Source of the DNA: Archangiaceae bacterium
Lineage (GTDB): Bacteria > Myxococcota > Myxococcia > Myxococcales > Myxococcaceae
Direction: 5' to 3'
Assembly: GCA_023248915.1 (NCBI GenBank)
Contig: JAHFDQ010000364.1
Coordinates: 1-6,529, forward strand
Length of the DNA stretch: 6,529 bases
The notes beneath the pieces were generated by a model. The model ran no database searches, was not told where the DNA came from, and was given only the letters and a program-made list of their open reading frames with translations. Every line of letters starts with the position of its first letter. Position 1 is the stretch's first letter. The position numbers and the translations under genes are program-made. Shown here in pieces: positions 1 through 5,546 of the stretch.

Positions 1-1316
1 CTGAACGCCTTGGCCTTTGGCATCGCCTTCAGAGCGAGGTCGGCGGCCCCGCGCGCCATCGACGTCATCACCGGCGTTGGCGGAGGAGACGAAGGCAGCA
101 CGACCGGCAGGAACTCGACCCGCGCGGGAGGGGGCGCCGGCGCTTCGACGATGACCACGGGGGGCGGCAAGGGCGCGGGCCAGGCGAGGAACACCGCAAG
201 CGCAGCGACGGCGAACCCCGCGGCGGCCCCGGAGTACAGGCCGAGCCGGCTGTGCGGAATCGACGACGCGGCGGTGAACTCGACCTCGATGGAATCGGTG
301 TGGTGCTCTTCGTCGTCGTCCAAGTCTAGCTCGACGTCCTCGTCCTCGAACTGGGCGACCGGAACGAAACGCGGGGTAAACGCGGGGCGGGCGGCGCCGG
401 GCCGGGCCGCGTGGGACGCGCGGTGGATTCCCGGCTGGCTCGACACGGGCAGCTCGGCCGCTTCAGGTTCGAGGGAGGCGATCTCGGCCGCGACCGCCGC
501 GGACGCCTCGGCCAGCGCCTCGGGTTCGACGAAGACGGTCTCGGCCGCGACAGGCGCGTGCACCGGCGACACCGCTTCGACCCTCGGTGCCGCGACGGCT
601 GGGCTGGTCTCGGGCTCGGCGTCAGCGGCCCGGACGACCTCGGACACCGCGGGAACGTGGATGTAGGCCCGCCAGGCCGACGGGAACCTCTCGCGAACGA
701 GGTCGGACAGCTCGGTCGGGTCGAGCTCGAGCTCGAGCTCGGCGAAGCACCGGTCGATGGAATCCTGGAGCGCGCGAACCGACGGCGGGCGACTGCCCGG
801 TTCGCGCGACAGCGCCCCGGTGACGAGGTCGTCGATGATGCCGTCCACGCCCGGATTGAACTGGCTCGGGCGCGGAATGCGTGACAGCTCGCTCAGCGGA
901 ACCCGAACGAGGGCCTGCATCACCGTCATGCCGGTCAAGAGCTCGAAGGCGATGGCACCAATCGCGTGCACGTCGGAGAGCGTGGTGGGCGGACGCAGGC
1001 AGCGAAGCTCGGGGGCCAGGTAGGCCGAGGGCGTGCGCGGCGCTCCCTCGGGAGAACCGACCAGCACCCTGCCATCAGCGGTCAGGCGCACCAGGGAAGG
1101 CGACAGCGCCCCGTGCACCCGGCCCTGGTCGTGGAGGTCGCCGATCGCCCGGGCGAGGCGCGAGGCCACGTAGAGGCTGGCCGACACCGACATTCGACCA
1201 GGTGGGTCTAACGCAGACAGCAACTGCTTGAGTGTGACTCCGGCGTCGGCCGAATCAGCGAGCCCGGTCGCGGCGCTGTCCGTCGAAAGTCCTTCGGCGA
1301 TGGTTGTCGTCGACAT
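1..1316 (-). CDS. Transmembrane pseudokinase-like protein (kinase C-lobe only), 3' end outside window
   Basis: The visible 438 residues begin at ATG 1316. Residues 26-190 match the C-terminal lobe of bacterial Hanks-type Ser/Thr kinases: a TLKQLL helix, DLHDQGRVH before the catalytic loop, LAPEL (100-104, the APE motif), DVHAIGAIAFELLTG (115-129, helix F) and REPGSRPPSV (171-180). The catalytic loop reads HGALSP (68-73) instead of HRDLKP, and GSP (87-89) stands where DFG is expected, so the catalytic and metal-binding aspartates are missing. There is no N-lobe (no Gly-rich loop or VAIK lysine). The in-frame region upstream reaches a stop at 1410-1412 without another ATG, GTG or TTG. After the lobe come an Ala/Glu/Val/Pro-rich linker, an acidic patch (about 322-342), one transmembrane helix (about 358-378) and a Pro-rich, presumably periplasmic segment. 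It is probably a signalling or scaffold protein without phosphotransfer activity; its partner is unknown. It lies 101 nt behind the polysaccharide ligase gene and may share its transcript. No strong Shine-Dalgarno site is seen. Confidence 0.83.
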   Translation of the reverse strand, partial: MSTTTIAEGLSTDSAATGLADSADAGVTLKQLLSALDPPGRMSVSASLYVASRLARAIGDLHDQGRVHGALSPSLVRLTADGRVLVGSPEGAPRTPSAYLAPELRCLRPPTTLSDVHAIGAIAFELLTGMTVMQALVRVPLSELSRIPRPSQFNPGVDGIIDDLVTGALSREPGSRPPSVRALQDSIDRCFAELELELDPTELSDLVRERFPSAWRAYIHVPAVSEVVRAADAEPETSPAVAAPRVEAVSPVHAPVAAETVFVEPEALAEASAAVAAEIASLEPEAAELPVSSQPGIHRASHAARPGAARPAFTPRFVPVAQFEDEDVELDLDDDEEHHTDSIEVEFTAASSIPHSRLGLYSGAAAGFAVAALAVFLAWPAPLPPPVVIVEAPAPPPARVEFLPVVLPSSPPPTPVMTSMARGAADLALKAMPKAKAF

Positions 1317-1417
1317 GCGCGGAGTTCGAGCAACATCCGTACCCGGGCCTGACCCCGCGCATTTCGCGGTTCTGGTGTGGAGCCGCGGCGGCAGTTGACC
1401 CGAACGAGGTCACCTGG

Positions 1418-2671
1418 TCAGCGCGCGCCTCCGCCGTCAAGTGCCTTTACTAGAATGTGGGCACAGGTGTCCGAGGTGCGCCCGAGGGAGAGCCGGTGCG
1501 CGGCCGCCGCCAAACCCACCAGCACATAGAAGTGCTGCGACGCGAGAAACCCCGCGAACAACGACGAGACCAGGTAGCCGGAAAGCGCCGCGGCCAGCGC
1601 GCGCGCCCAGGGCCCCACCTCTTCGTCGCTCGACGCCGCGAACGCCCCCGCGACTCCTCCCGAGACGAAGACGAGGAACAACAGCAGCCCCACCAGGCCG
1701 AGCTCGCCGACGACCTGGAGGAAGAAGTTGTGCGCCGCGTAGGCCCGGTGTGATTCGGGAGGCGCGTAGCGCACCCACGCCGTCTGAAAGCCGCCGGCGC
1801 CGATGCCGACGAGCGGGTTTTCCGAGCTCGCGCGGGCGGCCACCGTCCAAGCATGCACCCGGCCCATCGCCGACGCGTCTTCCTGAAAGCGCGCGACCGT
1901 CCCGGCCCGGTCCCAGAAGCTGGCCGGAGCCAGCGCCACCACCGCGGCCGCGAGGGCAGCGACCAGCAACGTCTGCGCCGCGCGCCGCTCGAGCAGCGTC
2001 CACACGCCGAGCGCCACCGCCAGGCCGGCGAGGCCACCCCGCGAGTGAGACAGCACCATCGCCCAGGCCGCGAGCCCCGCGGCGGCGACGCCGGCGACCC
2101 GAGCCCACTTCCTCGTTCCCCGGCGAATCGCCAGCGCCGCGCCGAGCGGCACCACGATGCCCAGGCTCATCGCCATGCGGTTCGGGTCGGCGTAGAGGCC
2201 AACCCACCGGGCGCGAAACCCCTCGACCAGCGGCCGTCCGCTCGCGACGTAGTCGAGCACGCCGACCGACGTCACCATCGACCCCACCACCAACGCTCCG
2301 CACAGGAGCGCCAGGCGGCGCGACGACGTCACCAGGTTGACGAGCGTGACGTAGATGGCGACCGACTTGGCCAGCTCGACGGCGAGCCCGACGCTCGACG
2401 GCGGGTCGATGGACCAGCGCGTGGAAGCGGCCGCCAGCCCTGCGAACGCGGCGAACGCCCACCCGCGGGCGCCGTCCATCGTCAGGCCTTCGCGGCGCGC
2501 CAGCTTGCCGACCACCATCAGGGCAAGCGCCAGGCCCGAAGTGGCGAGCGCCGGCCGCAGGAGGCCCGCGGCGGGAATCCACTCCGCCGGCGCGGCGTAG
2601 GTCACCGCTGCAAACGCAATCAGACAGCCGAACGCTGCCGCGTCGGGCCGCGCAGGCTCTCCTGGTCCCAT
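1418..2671 (-). CDS. O-antigen ligase / Wzy polymerase family membrane protein
   Basis: This 417-residue protein is highly hydrophobic, with about 11-12 predicted transmembrane segments. It has the family's hallmarks: a SHSRGG motif (208-213) opening a helix, then a large loop (about 252-312) with GIGAGGF, ending in AHNFFLQVVGELGLVG with His314. In characterised WaaL and Wzy proteins the loop faces the periplasm, and conserved Arg and His residues of this kind are needed for activity. Known members join or polymerise undecaprenyl-linked glycans at the inner membrane; whether this one is a lipopolysaccharide ligase, an O-unit polymerase or an exopolysaccharide polymerase cannot be told from sequence. 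ATG 2671 is chosen because a GGGAG site lies 5 nt upstream and the hydrophobic part begins just after it. The same frame stays open far upstream, across the antisense of the cytochrome gene, so longer automated starts would be wrong. No other glycan genes are visible nearby. Confidence 0.85.
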   Translation of the reverse strand: MGPGEPARPDAAAFGCLIAFAAVTYAAPAEWIPAAGLLRPALATSGLALALMVVGKLARREGLTMDGARGWAFAAFAGLAAASTRWSIDPPSSVGLAVELAKSVAIYVTLVNLVTSSRRLALLCGALVVGSMVTSVGVLDYVASGRPLVEGFRARWVGLYADPNRMAMSLGIVVPLGAALAIRRGTRKWARVAGVAAAGLAAWAMVLSHSRGGLAGLAVALGVWTLLERRAAQTLLVAALAAAVVALAPASFWDRAGTVARFQEDASAMGRVHAWTVAARASSENPLVGIGAGGFQTAWVRYAPPESHRAYAAHNFFLQVVGELGLVGLLLFLVFVSGGVAGAFAASSDEEVGPWARALAAALSGYLVSSLFAGFLASQHFYVLVGLAAAAHRLSLGRTSDTCAHILVKALDGGGAR

Positions 2672-2676
2672 GCTCG

Positions 2677-2681
2677 CTCCC
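2677..2681 (-). promoter_or_regulatory. Ribosome binding site of the O-antigen ligase-family gene
   Basis: GGGAG on the minus strand, 5 nt before ATG 2671. It decides the start, because the reading frame has no upstream stop until beyond position 5650. Confidence 0.7.
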
Positions 2682-2771
2682 GAGCCCGGGACAGCAGCGG
2701 CCGTGCCACGGGAGGGGCCGCGCTTTCGCAGACTTGAACGGTCGGGGTGCGCCGGCCCGGTCGAAGCTACA

Positions 2772-2786
2772 GGGCCGACTCGGCCC
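2772..2786. repeat. 15-bp interrupted palindrome in the divergent intergenic region
   Basis: GGGCCGA, one C, then TCGGCCC: two perfect 7-bp half-sites around a single central base. It could be a regulator-binding site, or a short GC hairpin if transcribed. No T-tract follows on either strand, so it is not an intrinsic terminator. Chance palindromes are common in such GC-rich DNA. Confidence 0.35.
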
Positions 2787-2817
2787 CGAGGGTGAAGTGG
2801 TCGCCGGAGGACGATGT

Positions 2818-2823
2818 TGTCAA
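2818..2823 (-). promoter_or_regulatory. Candidate -35 hexamer for the leftward operon
   Basis: The minus strand reads TTGACA, a perfect sigma-70 -35 consensus, 147 nt before ATG 2671. At 17-18 nt spacing only a poor -10 (CCACTT or CACTTC) is found, so this is a weak candidate. Myxobacterial housekeeping promoters often have degenerate -10 boxes, which keeps it possible. Confidence 0.25.
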
Positions 2824-2866
2824 GCGCCGTGCATGGACGCAGACGTTCGCTCCGAATCGCGCGACG

Positions 2867-2876
2867 AAAGTACTTT
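2867..2876. promoter_or_regulatory. AT-rich perfect palindrome AAAGTACTTT upstream of the cytochrome gene
   Basis: A 10-bp perfect palindrome centred about 73 nt before ATG 2945, in otherwise GC-rich DNA. Its right half, TACTTT (2871-2876), could serve as a weak -10 element for the rightward genes, although no good -35 sits at the right distance. An operator role is inference. Confidence 0.3.
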
Positions 2877-2935
2877 ACTCCGCGAGGCGGGATTAAGAGT
2901 CTGCGCCGACGCGGGCGGGGGTGCAGCCCGATTTC

Positions 2936-2940
2936 GGGAG
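2936..2940 (+). promoter_or_regulatory. Ribosome binding site of the decaheme cytochrome gene
   Basis: GGGAG lies 4 nt before ATG 2945. It supports this start over the in-frame GTG at 2921, which would add eight residues before the basic start of the signal peptide. Confidence 0.65.
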
Positions 2941-2944
2941 CGTC

Positions 2945-5512
2945 ATGAAACTCGGAACGATGTCGTGGGCAGTCGCCGTCGCAGTCGCCGCGCTCGCTGG
3001 GTGCGAAGGCCCCAGAGGCGGCTCGGGGCCGGCCGGAGGCGCGGGGCCCGCGGGCGCCAACGGAGCGAACGGCTTGCCCGGCCAGACCGGCCCCACCGGC
3101 GCCTCCGGCACCGACGGCTCGACCGGACCGGTGGGTGCCTCCGGCTCCGGCGGAGTGACTGGCCCGACCGGGTCGGCGAGCTGCGAGGTGCTCACCCCTT
3201 CTCCGCCGCTGTCGCCGGTGTTCACCGTCTCGGCTCCGGCCAACGGCCAGTTCTTCGTCGCCGGCGAGCAGCCCGTGCTCTCCGCCGTCTTCCCGGACCG
3301 GTGCGGGACGACGATGAAGGTGGCCGACCTCGACTTGGCCAACCTGTACCTGGCCGGCCCGCGAAAAGGGTCTCTGACCAAGACCGCGTCCCTGCTCGTG
3401 AACTGCGTCACCGACCGGAACGCCGCCGATCGCCAGCATCACTTCATCAACCTCAAGGCGCCCAGCTACGCCGACACCACAAAGCCAAATCTCACCGAGG
3501 CCGTGGACGGCACCCTGACCTTCAAGCTCGCCGCCATCACCAACGAGACGCCGGGCACCTACACCGCCGGGCTCTGGGCGACACGTCTGGGCGGGCAAGA
3601 ACAGGCCTTCAAGACGGTGGACCTGCAGATTGGCACGGCGACCGCAGAGGTCTACGCGTCCGGCGAGGGAGCGGCTTCCACCTGCGACAACTGCCACCGC
3701 AACTCGGTGAACGGGAAGAGCTACATGGCCCACATCACACCGGGCTTCTCGCCGCTCGGAAACTGGGCCCTCGACGAGACACCCATCGCCAACTGCAAGC
3801 TCTGCCACAACCAAGACGGCTACTCGCCCAACACGCTGATGCGCAAGGCGCACGGCGTGCACCGCGGCAAGCACCAGCTGGCCCCTGGCGCCGCGCATCC
3901 CGAGTACGGCGTGGGCGCGGACACTTCGCTGGCCGACTTCACCGACGTCTCCTTCCCGTCGCTGCCGAATCACGAGCGCGACTGCGCCGCCTGCCACGTC
4001 GACACCCGCTGGCAGACGGCTTCTCGCGCCGCCTGCGGGACCTGCCACGACAACGTCTACTTCGACACCGGCGCCATCTCGCCGCCGACCGTCTTCGGCA
4101 AGCCGACGCTGGACGCGGGCGTCGTCGCCTGCACGCTCGACACCGACTGCGGCGGCTTCGGACTGCTCGCTTCTTGCGCGTCGGACGGCGGCGTCAACCA
4201 GGGCTTGTGCGTAGCGACCAGCCACCTCGCCTACCCGGACGACACGCAGTGCGCGAGCTGCCACCCGGCAACGGCCGCAGGGTTGGCCACCGTCAGCGTG
4301 GTGCACGACATTCCCACTCGTACCAAGGTGCGTGACTTGAAGCTCGAAGCGGTGGTGCTCACGGGCGGCACCGGCTCGGGCGGCACCTTCGCGGCGGGCA
4401 ACGTACCGGTGGTGAAGTTCCGACTGAGCGACAAGGCCGGCGCCGCCGTCGTCGACCTGGCCACCAACGCCAACCTCGCCTCGACCGCCATCGTCGCCGG
4501 CCCGACCGACGATAGGCAACGCGTGTACGCCGTCACCGTCAAGGGGTCCGGCGCCACCGGCACCCTCTCCTATGACTCGGGAACCAACCTCTACACCTAC
4601 ACCTTCGCGTCGGGCTTCCCCGCGAGCTCGCTCGCGCCGCTCAACGCCGCCGTCCCGACTACCCGCGCCAACCCCCCAGGCACCTACACCCTCTACCTGT
4701 ACGTCACCGAGACGTTCCGACCGCCGAACCAGCCATCTTTCCGCGATGCGGCGAGCACCACGGTCGACTTCCGCTTCGGAACTTCGGGCGCGATCAGACC
4801 TCGCGACGTGGTGACCCAGGCTGCCTGTGACAGGTGCCACGTGGACCTGCAAGAGCACGGCGGTTCTAGGGCCGTGGCGAACGCCTGCTCGACCTGCCAC
4901 ACCCAGGGAGCCGAGGACCGCGGGGTAGGCGCAAAGGGCATCGCCTGCGTTTCCAGCGCCCAGTGCCCCGGGTCCGACGCCGGCTGGGAAGCCTGCACGT
5001 CCGGAGTCTGCACGGTGACGACGGACCCGACCCCGGGCCAGACCATCCGCTTCGCCGTGCTCATCCACTCCCTCCACTCGGCGCGGCTGCGCGAAGGGTA
5101 CTCGGCGCGCAACGGCCTGGTGCCCGGCACTCTGAACATCCTCGGGTTCAGCAACACCCTCGAGGACTGGTCGGAGATTCTCTTCCCGCAAGACCTGCGT
5201 AACTGCACGCGCTGCCACGCCGACACGGGCGCGGTGTGCAGCAGCACGGTCCCCTGCGGCTTCGGTCAGTCCTGCACCGGCGGCGCTTGCGTCAACACCG
5301 CCTGGAAGCGCCCCTCGGCCGAGGTATGCCTGGCCTGCCACGACTCGGCCGACGCCTTCGGCCACGCGCAGATCATGACCGCGCAGACCGCCGAGGGTCC
5401 GATCGAGACCTGCGACGTCTGCCACGGCGAGGGTGCCGACTTCACCGTCGAGAAGGTGCACAACATCTCGAACCCGTTCGTGCCGCCGTACGCGCGGGAA
5501 CCGGAACCGTAG
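2945..5512 (+). CDS. Surface decaheme c-type cytochrome lipoprotein, OmcA/MtrC family
   Basis: This 855-residue protein should carry electrons across or along the cell surface to extracellular acceptors such as metal oxides or electrodes. It starts with a lipoprotein signal peptide ending in ALAGC, with lipidated Cys20. Nineteen collagen-like triplets follow (22-78). Ten CXXCH heme sites start at residues 247, 284, 347, 364 and 436, then 628, 648, 754, 795 and 823. This is the pentaheme-plus-pentaheme plan of MtrC/OmcA, with beta-rich domains before each group (about 80-240 and 450-620). The modules look duplicated: PGTYT recurs at 203 and 578, each about 45-50 residues before a heme group. 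His-rich elements HGVHRGKH (303-310) and LIHSLH (706-711) resemble the IHxxH motif of the family and probably supply distal heme ligands. Three four-cysteine inserts lie between heme sites. The ATG was chosen over GTG 2921 from the ribosome binding site and signal peptide. A beta-barrel gene follows after 34 nt, probably in one transcript. The heme count and fold plan are clear; the electron acceptor is unknown. Confidence 0.95.
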   Translation: MKLGTMSWAVAVAVAALAGCEGPRGGSGPAGGAGPAGANGANGLPGQTGPTGASGTDGSTGPVGASGSGGVTGPTGSASCEVLTPSPPLSPVFTVSAPANGQFFVAGEQPVLSAVFPDRCGTTMKVADLDLANLYLAGPRKGSLTKTASLLVNCVTDRNAADRQHHFINLKAPSYADTTKPNLTEAVDGTLTFKLAAITNETPGTYTAGLWATRLGGQEQAFKTVDLQIGTATAEVYASGEGAASTCDNCHRNSVNGKSYMAHITPGFSPLGNWALDETPIANCKLCHNQDGYSPNTLMRKAHGVHRGKHQLAPGAAHPEYGVGADTSLADFTDVSFPSLPNHERDCAACHVDTRWQTASRAACGTCHDNVYFDTGAISPPTVFGKPTLDAGVVACTLDTDCGGFGLLASCASDGGVNQGLCVATSHLAYPDDTQCASCHPATAAGLATVSVVHDIPTRTKVRDLKLEAVVLTGGTGSGGTFAAGNVPVVKFRLSDKAGAAVVDLATNANLASTAIVAGPTDDRQRVYAVTVKGSGATGTLSYDSGTNLYTYTFASGFPASSLAPLNAAVPTTRANPPGTYTLYLYVTETFRPPNQPSFRDAASTTVDFRFGTSGAIRPRDVVTQAACDRCHVDLQEHGGSRAVANACSTCHTQGAEDRGVGAKGIACVSSAQCPGSDAGWEACTSGVCTVTTDPTPGQTIRFAVLIHSLHSARLREGYSARNGLVPGTLNILGFSNTLEDWSEILFPQDLRNCTRCHADTGAVCSSTVPCGFGQSCTGGACVNTAWKRPSAEVCLACHDSADAFGHAQIMTAQTAEGPIETCDVCHGEGADFTVEKVHNISNPFVPPYAREPEP
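3008..3178 (+). repeat. Collagen-like G-X-Y repeat (19 triplets) within the cytochrome
   Basis: Residues 22-78 of the cytochrome form 19 consecutive triplets with Gly at every third position, for example GPR, GPA, GAN, GLP, GQT, GPT, GAS and GPV, without interruption. The repeat starts two residues after lipidated Cys20 and ends two residues before Cys80. Bacterial collagen-like tracts can form triple helices; here it would be a stalk between the membrane anchor and the heme domains. It may be too short for a stable triple helix alone, so a flexible Gly-rich spacer is the alternative. Confidence 0.9.
4130..4210 (+). other. Four-cysteine insert A between heme sites 4 and 5
   Basis: Cytochrome residues 396-422 have spacing C-x5-C-x8-C-x10-C. 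No His follows any Cys pair in heme-binding style, so these are extra to the ten heme sites. The opening CTLDTDC resembles the start of the short Cys-rich motifs common in myxobacterial secreted proteins. Two disulfides are inferred. Confidence 0.6.
4946..5011 (+). other. Four-cysteine insert B between heme sites 7 and 8
   Basis: Cytochrome residues 668-689 have spacing C-x5-C-x9-C-x4-C, opening CVSSAQC and closing CTSGVC. It has the same design as inserts A and C and lies in the long loop between heme sites 7 and 8. Confidence 0.65.
5237..5290 (+). other. Four-cysteine insert C between heme sites 8 and 9
   Basis: Cytochrome residues 765-782 have spacing C-x5-C-x5-C-x4-C. This is the closest of the three inserts to the common myxobacterial pattern of the form CxxxxxCpxgxxCxxgxC. 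It begins only seven residues after the His of heme site 8. Confidence 0.7.
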
Positions 5513-5535
5513 CGACAACCTTCGGGGACGAACGA

Positions 5536-5541
5536 GGGAGG
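5536..5541 (+). promoter_or_regulatory. Ribosome binding site of the beta-barrel gene
   Basis: GGGAGG within a purine-rich run, 5 nt before ATG 5547: the strongest Shine-Dalgarno site in the window. It lies in the 34-nt gap after the cytochrome stop. The gap shows no terminator, which supports translation from a shared transcript. Confidence 0.75.
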
Positions 5542-5546
5542 GCTTG

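Larger units (their letters stand above)
2672..2944. promoter_or_regulatory. Divergent intergenic region between the ligase and cytochrome genes
   Basis: This 273-nt stretch separates two genes transcribed away from each other, so it should contain both promoters. It is the least GC-rich part of the window near 2860-2900, just upstream of the cytochrome gene. It contains two palindromes and a -35-like hexamer, listed separately. I see no convincing full sigma-70 or sigma-54 promoter and no small gene. The reading frames crossing it are continuations of shadow frames. Confidence 0.7.

Noticed and set aside
10..884. Plus-strand open frames of 218 and 157 codons at the left edge
   Set aside because: They mirror the pseudokinase gene; their products are low-complexity Ser/Ala/Gly or Arg-rich sequences without domains.
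1255..1440. 61-codon minus-strand frame starting with TTG at 1440
   Set aside because: It overlaps the ligase end and the pseudokinase start, has no good ribosome binding site and shows no motif. It was also checked as a possible frameshifted kinase N-lobe and has no Gly-rich loop or catalytic lysine pattern.
1441..2737. Plus-strand frames of about 295-299 codons over the ligase gene
   Set aside because: Arg/Pro-rich shadow translations; the minus strand gives a clear polytopic membrane protein with family motifs.
2734..2762. TTGAAC at 2734-2739 as a plus-strand -35 element
   Set aside because: No AT-rich -10 at suitable spacing; the following bases are almost all G and C.
2772..2786. Intrinsic terminator from the GC palindrome
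   Set aside because: No T-run on either strand and no gene ends nearby.
2921..2944. GTG at 2921 as the cytochrome start
   Set aside because: The ATG at 2945 has GGGAG 4 nt upstream and gives a standard lipoprotein signal peptide; the GTG would put acidic and polar residues before it.
2734..4335. 533-codon plus-strand frame overlapping the cytochrome start
   Set aside because: Very Arg-rich product in the wrong frame of the cytochrome gene, with no heme motifs or signal peptide.
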